Below, piece by piece: positions 22,966 to 30,705 of a stretch of 64,000 nucleotides of DNA. The position numbers and the translations under genes are program-made. The stretch lies in contig NZ_CP035925.1 in the NCBI RefSeq assembly GCF_013373365.1, positions 1,922,001 through 1,986,000 of the forward strand, given 5' to 3'. The stretch comes from Lentibacillus sp. CBA3610 (GTDB taxonomy: Bacteria; Bacillota; Bacilli; Bacillales; Amphibacillaceae). The stretch's first letter is position 1. Each line of letters begins with the position of its first letter. The notes beneath the pieces were generated by a model. The model saw only the letters and a program-made list of their open reading frames with translations, was not told where the DNA came from and searched no databases.

Positions 22966-24066
22966 TTATTCTAATTCTGAAAGGGATATTCTATAAAGTC
23001 TGTCATCACTGTTCTCTGGCGTACCACGCCCGTCGCCATTATTACTAATGAAATAAAGATAATCATCGTCAACCAGCACATCCCGGATTCTCCCGAGATC
23101 CGTTATAACTTCACGGTGTTCACCTGTCTCCAGATCAAATTCTAAAACGGCAGAGCCTCTTAGTGCTGCAACGTACAAATTTCCATTATAATTATCCATG
23201 CCGGATGGCGCCCAAGTTGATTCATCACCGGAAGTGAATTGCGGTGCTACCATCCCTTCTTGTTCTTCATTGCCTTCGATAACCGGCCAACCGTAATTTT
23301 GGCCGGCTTCGATCATATTTACTTCATCATTCGCATTGTTACCATGCTCACTTGCGTATAGCGTTCCATCAGACGTCCAAGTTAACCCTTGAGGATTTCG
23401 ATGCCCATAACTATAGACGTAGGAATCCGGAAATGGGTTATCACTTGGTATCGATCCGTCCAGATTCATTCGTAAAATTTTACCACCTAATGAATCGGGA
23501 TCCTGTGCTATTTCACTATTAGAAGCATCCCCGGCTGTTGCATAAAGATAGCCATCCGGTCCAATTTTAATTCTGCCACCATGATGGTAAGCACCACTAG
23601 GGATTTGGTCAAGCAGCAGACTCTCTTCTCGCCACACATTATCTTCCAATCGAAGCGTTACGATACGATTATATTGGCCGTCGCTGTCTTCATAAGTATA
23701 ATAGGCATAAGCCAAGTTCGATTCTGAAAAATCGGGAGCCAGCACAAACCCAAGCAGACCTGCCTCTGAGGCTGTTGATACCTCTTGCTCAAGCTCTACA
23801 GTTTGACGTTCCACTTCCCCATTTCCAATTTCTACGATTGAGCCAGATCTTTCTGTCAAATAAAAAGTGTCCTCCAATTTTTCGATGGACCATGGCACCT
23901 CAAGATTTTCCGCAATAACTTCAAGACTTTCAACAGGCAATGATAATTCTTCCTGCTGTGAATTCTCCTGCTCATTGGAAGAATTTTGCTGCTCATTTTC
24001 AGAACACCCGACAAGGAAAAGAATTCCCAACAGACAGGGAACCAACATTATTTTTTTCACAAACAT
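22966..24066 (-). CDS. PQQ-dependent sugar dehydrogenase-like lipoprotein
   Basis: About 366 aa. The start region has MFVKKIMLVPCLLGILFLVG then Cys, a lipoprotein signal, so the protein is anchored outside the membrane. AAGGAG is too near ATG 24066; the GTG two codons later (24060) has better spacing and may be the true start. After an acidic linker comes a six-bladed beta-propeller of the glucose/sorbosone dehydrogenase family (YliI type), with GAYHHGGRIKIGPDGYLY, GHRNPQGLTW and SEHGNNANDEVN. The family oxidises aldose sugars with PQQ, but many Gram-positive members have no known cofactor. A longer frame from 24213 reads through a tandem repeat and is not a real extension. Confidence 0.83.
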   Translation of the reverse strand: MFVKKIMLVPCLLGILFLVGCSENEQQNSSNEQENSQQEELSLPVESLEVIAENLEVPWSIEKLEDTFYLTERSGSIVEIGNGEVERQTVELEQEVSTASEAGLLGFVLAPDFSESNLAYAYYTYEDSDGQYNRIVTLRLEDNVWREESLLLDQIPSGAYHHGGRIKIGPDGYLYATAGDASNSEIAQDPDSLGGKILRMNLDGSIPSDNPFPDSYVYSYGHRNPQGLTWTSDGTLYASEHGNNANDEVNMIEAGQNYGWPVIEGNEEQEGMVAPQFTSGDESTWAPSGMDNYNGNLYVAALRGSAVLEFDLETGEHREVITDLGRIRDVLVDDDYLYFISNNGDGRGTPENSDDRLYRISLSELE

Positions 24067-24139
24067 CACTCCTTGGATAATATACTCCTGATTTAACCTT
24101 GATTCCCGCCCACCCATAACGAGGCGGGTTGGGCTCATC

Positions 24140-24208
24140 TTAGGCGGTCCGCGGGGCGGTTCAGCGGCTTGGGTCCTTTGTTCAGCGGTTCCTGTCTCTA
24201 CTTCAGCG
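24140..24208. repeat. 21-bp tandem array with core TTCAGCG
   Basis: TTCAGCG occurs at 24160, 24181 and 24202, exactly 21 bases apart, and a diverged TTAGGCG at 24140. The 14 bases between cores vary. The array lies between the PQQ-like gene and the ATP-grasp gene and covers the last codons of the latter. Confidence 0.7.
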
Positions 24209-25514
24209 CCCACTCCTCCTTCTTCAGCAGGTTACCCTCTATTTTCTTTACGATCCGATATTTCAACTTGCTTTCCATACGATTAATTGTATTCATAATA
24301 TCTTCATAGCCATTTCCGCTTACGACTGCTGTTGCAAGATAACTTGACTCAAAATCTTTCGGCGGCAATACCACTTCATCATGAATCTGCTTTACAGGAA
24401 TAATCAAAATAATATCCTCATCTTCCATGACGTCATCCAGACCACGAATATCCGTAATAACGCCTTCCTTATCGGCTAAAATTTCATAGTGGCATACACT
24501 TTGATTGCTGTTTTTATCGAAATCTCGCCAGCTGTCCCTGATGTCTTCTCCAACCGCTACTTTTATAATAAACTCCAGGTACGAATGACCGGAAGCATGT
24601 TCAAAGACATGGGAAGCAAGGAACCCGCCTGCAGGACGGCCTGCAACTTCTATCACTTTGAATCCATCTGGTGTAAATCTGGCTTCCAGATGAAAAGAAC
24701 AATTATTGAATCCTAGCTTTTTTACTGCTATTTCCGTGCATTTCTTTATATTTCCAACAGTTTCATCATCTTTTTCTGACGGGAAAATTTCAAAGTAGTC
24801 CAGTGAATAATCGTCTGAAACCAAATTATCAGCGACACCTGTAATAAATACGGTATTATTTTGGACAACACCATCAACAGATATTTCCGGACCTTCCAAA
24901 TATTCTTCATAGATATATTCGTTTGGGTAGTAAGTGAAAATTTTATCATTGTCAGGGGAGGCAGATTCAATCATTATGTCATATAGTTCACGAATATCCG
25001 TATCATCTTCAACTTTAAATATACCTTTACTTCCTGCTCCCCCGACAGGCTTAAAGATACCTGGTGTTCCAACCTCATTAACCGCTTGTTTCAGATCATC
25101 AAAAGATATGACTCGCTTATATTTCGGGCAAATCTCTGGAACGTGACTTAACGCATCTCTCATGACATATTTATTCCTGGCCCGTTTTGCAGCTTCCACG
25201 CTCATTGTGTGCAAGCCTAATTCTGAACCTATTTTTGCCACTAACTCAACATCTTTATCTGACCACGTTAATACACCGACAATCGTGTGGCTTTTCGAAT
25301 ACTTAACACTTGCTTTAACGGATTCTTCCATATCATACGTATCAACCAAAATTAAGTCGTCAATTAATCCTGCATCTAAACCAGGGTCTTCATCCGCCAT
25401 TAGAGCGATTCTATACCCTAATTTTTTTGCAGCATAAATTGGTTTTACCCTCTCTACTTTATAATCCCTTATATTTACGTATAGCAACGTCTGCAAATTA
25501 AATTTCCCTTTCAT
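24198..25514 (-). CDS. ATP-grasp domain protein, carboxylate-amine ligase type
   Basis: A 438-aa protein. Residues 1-110 form a Rossmann-like pre-domain (VGVLTWSDKDVELVAKIGSE). The ATP-grasp core follows with a glycine loop PVGGAGSKGIF near residue 165, EEYLEGPEISVDGVV near 205 and the metal-binding LEARFTPDGFKVIEVAGRPAGG near 290. It resembles BacD-like L-amino-acid ligases and PurK/CarB-like enzymes, which form peptide or amide bonds from a carboxylate and an amine. Its substrate is not evident. It stands alone, with no obvious biosynthetic neighbours. Confidence 0.78.
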   Translation of the reverse strand: MKGKFNLQTLLYVNIRDYKVERVKPIYAAKKLGYRIALMADEDPGLDAGLIDDLILVDTYDMEESVKASVKYSKSHTIVGVLTWSDKDVELVAKIGSELGLHTMSVEAAKRARNKYVMRDALSHVPEICPKYKRVISFDDLKQAVNEVGTPGIFKPVGGAGSKGIFKVEDDTDIRELYDIMIESASPDNDKIFTYYPNEYIYEEYLEGPEISVDGVVQNNTVFITGVADNLVSDDYSLDYFEIFPSEKDDETVGNIKKCTEIAVKKLGFNNCSFHLEARFTPDGFKVIEVAGRPAGGFLASHVFEHASGHSYLEFIIKVAVGEDIRDSWRDFDKNSNQSVCHYEILADKEGVITDIRGLDDVMEDEDIILIIPVKQIHDEVVLPPKDFESSYLATAVVSGNGYEDIMNTINRMESKLKYRIVKKIEGNLLKKEEWALK

Positions 25515-25655
25515 ACATTGAACAGGCTCTTGATATTATAATCGCTTGCTGAATTATCAAACACAATGGTATAGGTCATCTTTTGTATTACTTTAAGTAC
25601 AATATAAAGTTTCTCCTAAATGATCTTGTGAAAAGATGTTTTCTTCATTGCCATT

Positions 25656-26378
25656 TCACTTCTTTTTGACAGAATAGCGAATCCATAATGTACCATGTTC
25701 CAATTCTTTAACAGATTCAAGTTGAAAAGCTGTTTCTTTAATGCTGGAATATGGTTCTTTTGCAACGAAGAATCGGTGGCCGTCGGGATCAGCATTTGCG
25801 ATAGGGGCCAGGATGACGCTGACTTCATCAACCAGTCCGTTTTGTACGAAAGACCAATTCATCGTTCCGCCTCCTCCAACCATCATTCGCTTGATATGGA
25901 AGAGGTTGTAGAATTTGTCCAGCATTACTTCATAATCAATTTGATCTTTCCCAGCAATGATATATGATATCTTTTTCTTTCTGAGAAAATCTTTATAGGC
26001 GTTTGATGCTTGCTCCGTTAAAACTTCTACAATATGAGAAGGGACACCACCATAGCCAAAGGTATTCTCTTCAAAGGCTAATTCTCCCCGAGCATCTATG
26101 GACAAATAATACATGGGAGCATCAGAGTCCGCCACATAATCTCCTTCAGGAACGGGAGCTGCGTTCTCATCTAACTCCGGTACCTTGTAAAAAGTCATGT
26201 TGTCTTCTGTTGTCGTTTTACCGTTCAGAAAACCTTGTATTTCAAATTGTTGTTTTTCAGGATCCAGTGAGAGTTCTTGATATTGTCTACTCGCTTCCTC
26301 AAATTCCCGCAAATTCATAATATCCAGGTTGCCATCAATGGATGTATGTGTGTGTATAATGATATATGGTTTGTTCAT
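25656..26378 (-). CDS. RibD C-terminal/dihydrofolate reductase-like oxidoreductase
   Basis: A 240-aa protein opening with PYIIIHTHTSIDGNL, the RibD_C/DHFR-like NADPH-binding fold, and carrying MMVGGGGTMNWSFVQNGLVD, the conserved GGG(T)xN segment of that family. Relatives reduce pyrimidine or other small substrates; this one is not adjacent to riboflavin genes, so it is probably a general reductase of unknown substrate. ATG 26378 follows GGGAGGATTAAAG. Confidence 0.82.
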   Translation of the reverse strand: MNKPYIIIHTHTSIDGNLDIMNLREFEEASRQYQELSLDPEKQQFEIQGFLNGKTTTEDNMTFYKVPELDENAAPVPEGDYVADSDAPMYYLSIDARGELAFEENTFGYGGVPSHIVEVLTEQASNAYKDFLRKKKISYIIAGKDQIDYEVMLDKFYNLFHIKRMMVGGGGTMNWSFVQNGLVDEVSVILAPIANADPDGHRFFVAKEPYSSIKETAFQLESVKELEHGTLWIRYSVKKK

Positions 26379-26457
26379 CTTTAATCCTCCCGGTAAGTTT
26401 ATATCTTTTTTGAAGTTCCCAATATTTTTAAACTGGATTTCCTTAATGGAAAAGTAT

Positions 26458-27114
26458 TCACAGTGTTTTTAATACTTCCTTGATTGGCGTTTCTCCACCA
26501 ATCATATCAAAGGCTTTTCCAATCGTTCGGTCATTCTCAAGCGAAGCAATGATTGCTGAAGCAACATCTTCACGAGGAATATGCTTATGTTCAAGATCAC
26601 CTGCTACGGTTACCTTTCCGGTTTCAGGCTCGTTGGTCAGTTGTCCCGGACGGATAATCGTATAATCCAGACCACTTCTTTCTAACCAAGCATCAGCGTA
26701 ATATTTAGCCGCAGCATACGGTGAACTATCCATCCATTCCAGATGATTATTCGCATGCCATCTGTGAACACCAATTCCACTGACAATGACGAAACGTTTT
26801 ACCCCAGCTTGTTCAGCTGCTTTCATTGACTTAATCGCTCCGTCCAAATCAATTAACATGGTTTTGTCAGCACCTGTCTGACCGCCGGAACCTGCTGAAA
26901 ATACGACGGCATCTGCTTCCTTCGCTGCATTAGCTATTGTCTCAATGCTTTCTTCTAAATCAACGAGTGCTGTTTTAACTCCCTGTTCCTCAAGTCTTGT
27001 CTTTTGTTCTTCTTTCCGAACCATAGCAATGGTGTTATGCTTATCCGATTCTTGCAGCTTTCTCACAAGATGCCTGCCTATTTGTCCATTTGCTCCTACA
27101 ACAAGTACGTTCAT
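26458..27114 (-). CDS. Atypical SDR / NAD(P)-binding protein (YhfK-like)
   Basis: A 218-aa atypical short-chain dehydrogenase. The nucleotide-binding motif GANGQIGRHL is at residues 7-16, followed by DAVVFSAGSGG and a SSPYAAAKYYAD region with the catalytic-type YxxxK. It resembles YhfK and YwnB of Bacillus, which bind NAD(P) and may act in redox stress. It stands between other reductases on the same strand but with gaps of 80-100 bases. Confidence 0.82.
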   Translation of the reverse strand: MNVLVVGANGQIGRHLVRKLQESDKHNTIAMVRKEEQKTRLEEQGVKTALVDLEESIETIANAAKEADAVVFSAGSGGQTGADKTMLIDLDGAIKSMKAAEQAGVKRFVIVSGIGVHRWHANNHLEWMDSSPYAAAKYYADAWLERSGLDYTIIRPGQLTNEPETGKVTVAGDLEHKHIPREDVASAIIASLENDRTIGKAFDMIGGETPIKEVLKTL

Positions 27115-27216
27115 GATTTTTGCCTCCTGTTATCTATTAATGAAAGAAAATTTATACGTTATCTTCAAAACCGCCGCTGCCAGAGGTGTTGCGGTTGTCC
27201 GCCACTGGCTGAGCGG

Positions 27217-27765
27217 TCAGCATTTTTCATCTGTCCAATACGAAAACAGTGGTCCATTTTTTCCAAACAATGGATCATTGTACGGTAATGGAACTTTTTT
27301 GATATTCTCCAATTTTTCAGGTCGTTCGTCTGCCTTACCATAGCAAAAATCATAACTTTGCCCATTTGGATATGCACCAATGACAGTAAAATCCGCACTT
27401 CCTTCCAATAACTTGTGACCAAAACCTGCCGGTAGAATGATCGCGTCCCCTTGTTCAATTCGCACTTGCCCTCCCTGTTCTCCGCCAAGCTGGAGCTTAG
27501 CCGACCCGCCAGCCACAACAAGCACCTCGTGGGAGTTGCTGTGATAGTGGTGATAAGGAGCAACACGTCCGCGCCATGCACCAAGCCAGTTGTTTTCTGC
27601 TAAAATATCTTTTGGGTCTTCCTCGGAAGTCATGACGTTTTTATATAATAACAACGGATAGGACGGATGGTTAGGAATAGAGCCGTCATCCTCATATTTT
27701 AATGTCTCTATCGTGATGTCATCTGCGTGTTTAATTATCCTTCCCTCCTTGTACGTGTTATCCAT
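27217..27765 (-). CDS. Cupin protein (YjlB-like)
   Basis: A 182-aa single cupin barrel. The motif YHHYHSNSHEVLVVAGG carries the metal-binding HxH and Glu residues, and the second motif GDAIILPAGFGHKLLEG the last His. It matches YjlB. The function in Bacillaceae is unknown; cupins of this size act as isomerases or dioxygenases or as small-molecule binders. ATG 27765 is preceded by an AAGGAGGGA-type site. Confidence 0.82.
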   Translation of the reverse strand: MDNTYKEGRIIKHADDITIETLKYEDDGSIPNHPSYPLLLYKNVMTSEEDPKDILAENNWLGAWRGRVAPYHHYHSNSHEVLVVAGGSAKLQLGGEQGGQVRIEQGDAIILPAGFGHKLLEGSADFTVIGAYPNGQSYDFCYGKADERPEKLENIKKVPLPYNDPLFGKNGPLFSYWTDEKC

Positions 27766-27862
27766 TCAGACCACTTGAATGGATAACACGTTCATCAAAT
27801 TTTATTAATTCTTCACCAGAATTTACCCATTCAAACTTTTCTTGAAGAAATCTTCCAATTTA

Positions 27863-28903
27863 TCACATTGTGCTTATGTCGATCACAAATCGATATTTTA
27901 CATCGGAAGCTAATACGCGTTCGTAGGCTTCGTCGATCTGATCGGCGGAAATCACTTCAATTTTAGGTGCAATGTCATGGTCTGCACAGAAATCCAGCAT
28001 CTCCTGTGTCTCGCGGATGCCGCCAATCATGGAAGCAGCGAATGAGCGCCGCTGACTGCTGAGAGAAAACACGCTTAATGACAATGGTTCTGCGGGCGCA
28101 CCAACGTTCACTATCGTACCATCCAGCGTTAACAGGGAGAGATAGGCATCCATGTCGATCTTTGCACTAACTGTGTTAATAATTAAGTCAAAGGATCCGG
28201 CAAGTTTTTCAAATGTTTCTGAATTGCTGGTGGCATGATAGTCTTTTGCACCGAACGTAAAGCCATCTTCCTTTTTATTCAATGTTTGTGACAGAACGGT
28301 CACTTCTGCCCCCATGGCGTGTGCAATCTTAACAGCCATATGTCCAAGACCGCCCATGCCAACAACCGCTATATTCTTTCCGGGACCGGCTCCCCAATGA
28401 TTTAACGGTGAATAGGTTGTAATACCTGCACAAAGCAATGGTGCTGCAGCATTCAGTTCAATGTTATCAGGTATTTTCAGTACGAAGTCTTCCGTTACGA
28501 CAATATGGGTAGAATAGCCGCCTTGCGTATATTCACCATACTTGTCAACCGCTGCATAGGTGTCAACTTTTCCATTAAGGCAGTATTGTTCTTCGCCTTT
28601 GCGGCAGTTCTCACATTCACCACAGGAATCAACCATACAGCCAACCCCTGCCCGGTCACCGACTTTAAACTTTGTTACCTCTGATCCAACATCTGTGACG
28701 ATACCCGCAATCTCATGCCCAGGTACAAGCGGATAGTTCACCGGTCCCCATTCTCCATGGGCAATATGAATATCCGAATGACAAATGCCTGCATATTTTA
28801 TTTCAATCAGCACATCATGTTTATCAAGATCACGTCTTTCAATCTCTGCGGCGCGAAACGATTTGTCCGGTCCGTCTACTGCCCGTGCTTTAGCTGTTAT
28901 CAT
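27863..28903 (-). CDS. adhA: Zinc-dependent alcohol dehydrogenase, NADP type
   Basis: A 346-aa medium-chain dehydrogenase. Catalytic zinc ligands are Cys41 (YAGICHSD) and His63-Glu64 (PGHE); structural zinc is held by the four Cys in CGECENCRKGEEQYC. The NAD(P) loop is GMGGLGHMAVKIAHAMGAE. It belongs to the cinnamyl/YahK-like group that reduces aldehydes. In Bacillus subtilis adhA is activated by the MerR regulator AdhR in response to formaldehyde and methylglyoxal. Here the gene has a MerR-type promoter (29014-29044) and a divergent MerR gene next to it, the same arrangement. Confidence 0.88.
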   Translation of the reverse strand: MITAKARAVDGPDKSFRAAEIERRDLDKHDVLIEIKYAGICHSDIHIAHGEWGPVNYPLVPGHEIAGIVTDVGSEVTKFKVGDRAGVGCMVDSCGECENCRKGEEQYCLNGKVDTYAAVDKYGEYTQGGYSTHIVVTEDFVLKIPDNIELNAAAPLLCAGITTYSPLNHWGAGPGKNIAVVGMGGLGHMAVKIAHAMGAEVTVLSQTLNKKEDGFTFGAKDYHATSNSETFEKLAGSFDLIINTVSAKIDMDAYLSLLTLDGTIVNVGAPAEPLSLSVFSLSSQRRSFAASMIGGIRETQEMLDFCADHDIAPKIEVISADQIDEAYERVLASDVKYRFVIDISTM

Positions 28904-29013
28904 AAATAAAACCTCCGATGTCTAATATTTTCTCAAGCTAAGGCGCTTGAACCCGATATCAATGAATATGAATGATTTATGTTTCCTTTTCATTCATTGA
29001 CATCTTGTAAATC

Positions 29014-29044
29014 ATCTTAGATGCTATAGTTAACTCGAGGTCAA
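29014..29044 (-). promoter_or_regulatory. MerR-type promoter of adhA
   Basis: On the minus strand TTGACC (29044-29039) and TAAGAT (29019-29014) are 19 bases apart, with TCGAGTTAACT inside. The first 17 bases are identical to the promoter of the aldo/keto reductase gene at 18780. Confidence 0.8.
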
Positions 29045-29068
29045 GTAGTAAATTTATATTTTTTATAA

Positions 29069-29130
29069 AGCATAGGGACGGTTCTAATGCTTCCTATTTT
29101 TGAATGAAGCATCAGAACCGTCCCTATGCT
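29069..29130. repeat. Long palindrome AGCATAGGGACGGTTCT
   Basis: Two 25-bp arms (29069-29093 and 29106-29130) pair with a single mismatch around a 12-base loop. The arm starts AGCATAGGGACGGTTCTAAT. It sits between adhA and merR and belongs to the GGGACGGTTCT-type repeats that I recall from many Bacillaceae intergenic regions. Confidence 0.85.
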
Positions 29131-29142
29131 TCTGCTTCTACT

Positions 29143-29202
29143 TTGACATGTCACAAAAGCCGTGATAGAATTTTATAAATACTAGAGTTAACTCGAGGTC
29201 TA
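29143..29202 (+). promoter_or_regulatory. merR promoter with operator, and reversed MerR-type promoter
   Basis: TTGACA (29143-29148) and TAGAAT (29166-29171), 17 bases apart, form a sigma-A promoter for the MerR gene. The dyad CTAGAGTTAACTCGAG follows, so bound MerR would block this promoter. On the minus strand the same dyad lies in TAGACC-19 bases-TATAAA (29202-29172), a third MerR-type promoter that points back to adhA. Confidence 0.7.
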
Positions 29203-29230
29203 TATGCTTAATAAAAAAGGAGAAATGGAA

Positions 29231-29644
29231 ATGACTTATTCGATCAGCGAAGTCGCAAATAAATTGAATCTCACTGTATATACACTGCGTTACTATGACA
29301 AGGAAGGACTGATGCCTTTTGTAGAGCGCACAACTGGCGGAAAAAGAGTATTTAAAGATTCCGATGTCGAGTTGTTAAATGTCATCGAATGTTTGAAATC
29401 CAGCGGCCTGCCGATTAAAGATATCAAGAATTTCATTGAATGGCTTTCGGAAGGTGATTCGACATTAAAGCAACGTTATGACATGTTCATCGAGCGAAAA
29501 GCTGCTGTAGAAAAACAAATGGCGGAACTGCGAAAGACCATGGACCTCATAGAACACAAATGCAGCTACTACAAAACGGCGCTTGAAGCAGGAACGGAAG
29601 ATGTTCATAAAGACAATAAGATGGGGAAATCGGTTTTTAATTGA
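29231..29644 (+). CDS. adhR: MerR-family regulator, AdhR/NmlR-like
   Basis: About 137 aa. Residues 1-70 form the winged-helix domain (TYSISEVANKLNLTVYTLRY then YDKEGLMPFVERT). A dimerisation helix follows with MAELRKTMDLIEHKCSYYKT, containing a single Cys at about residue 115 that could sense aldehydes or electrophiles, as in AdhR and NmlR. The frame opens at ATG 29204, but AAAAGGAGA best serves ATG 29231. Three copies of its probable operator occur in the window. It is divergent from adhA. Confidence 0.85.
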   Translation: MTYSISEVANKLNLTVYTLRYYDKEGLMPFVERTTGGKRVFKDSDVELLNVIECLKSSGLPIKDIKNFIEWLSEGDSTLKQRYDMFIERKAAVEKQMAELRKTMDLIEHKCSYYKTALEAGTEDVHKDNKMGKSVFN

Positions 29645-29697
29645 CTTAACATCATCCACAAGGGACAGGGACCACACAAGCAGAATGATCGGCTGCA

Positions 29698-29939
29698 TCA
29701 GCCGATCTCCGCCATCATAAAATAATACATAATCTTATCGGGTTTTTGCCTCCGAAGCATATAGAAAATAAAGGTGAGAATCAGGGGATGAATATAGCAA
29801 GGAGGATGACAAACGTAGCGTCTGCGCTCCACACCCCTGTTACTCCCTTTTCCATGCCATCCTACCAAAACAGGTACATTGTCAGCCAAAGCAGTAAAAA
29901 CAACAGGAAAATCAAGTTCCACGTCTCTGCTTTTACCAT
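29698..29939 (-). pseudogene. Small two-helix membrane protein, broken
   Basis: From ATG 29939 the frame reads MVKAETWNLIFLLFLLLWL then MYLFW and a TAG stop. It continues DGMEKGVTGVWSADATFVIL and then needs one more C in a C run near 29790 to go on as LILTFIFYMLRRQKPDKIMY to a stop at 29698. The result would be an 80-aa protein with two membrane segments. I do not recognise a family. A stop and a frameshift make it a likely pseudogene. Confidence 0.4.
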
Positions 29940-30094
29940 AGCCAGTTCTTTTTGATGCCTGCGCGGTGAAACTCCTTTCCTTCACATCCTGTTTGTTTTT
30001 TGAAAATATTCCAAATCCAGATATGCAGCTTTTGGACATTGCGCGATAAATGAATTAAAATATGTATAAGATTAAAAAAGGAAGGGGTAAGGTA

Positions 30095-30659
30095 ATGGAG
30101 GTAAAGAAGGAAGAAAACTCTTTAACCTATAGCGAGTACCTGCAAATGAATGATGATATCAAGTATGAAGTCATCGATGGCTATATTTACAATATGGCAC
30201 CTTCTCCAAGTGTTAAACATCAAAAGATCGGTGTAAAAATCTCAACTGAATTCGATAACTATTTAAGAAAAAAAGCTTGCGATGTTATTTCGGAAATCGA
30301 CGTTTCTCTCGAAGGGGAAACGGATACAACAAAGATGGAAGAGTGGTTCCGGCCTGATATCTCGATTATATGCGACCAAAATAAAATGAAAGAGAATCAC
30401 ATCGCTGGTGCTCCGGATTTAATCGTTGAGATTTTATCAAAATCTACGGCAAAGGCTGATAAAATGATTAAATTCAACCGTTATCAAGCTGCAGGTGTGA
30501 AAGAATATTGGATTGTTGACCCTGCGTATGAAACTGTCGATATCTATTTACTGAAAGATGGCTATTTTTGTTCACGACGGGACCTATACAAACGAAGAGA
30601 CGATCAACGTCAATATATTTGATGATTTAGTTATAGATCTGAAGAATATATTTGTCTGA
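30095..30659 (+). pseudogene. Uma2-family (DUF820) protein with a late frameshift
   Basis: About 187 codons. YEVIDGYIYNMAPSPSVKHQ, WFRPDISIICDQNKM, APDLIVEILSKSTAKADK and AAGVKEYWIVDP are the core of the Uma2 PD-(D/E)XK-like fold. In the present frame the end is scrambled after GYF (30568); with one T fewer in the T run, the frame continues VHDGTYTNEETINVNIFDDL to a normal end at 30657-30659. The core is complete, so it may still work. Function unknown; members are often numerous in genomes and linked to mobile DNA. Confidence 0.75.
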
Positions 30660-30691
30660 AAAAGCAACTTCGAATGGAAGTTGCTTTTTTA
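30659..30691. terminator. Terminator between Uma2 and BNR genes
   Basis: AAAAAGCAACTTCGAATGG pairs with the following AAGTTGCTTTTTT. The A run before and T run after make it useful in both directions for the convergent genes. Confidence 0.85.
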
Positions 30692-30705
30692 AATCCGAGC
30701 ACTTC

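Noticed and set aside
24067..24213. N-terminal extension of the PQQ dehydrogenase-like protein
   Set aside because: The extra codons read through the TTCAGCG array and would bury the lipoprotein signal; the start at 24060-24066 is used.
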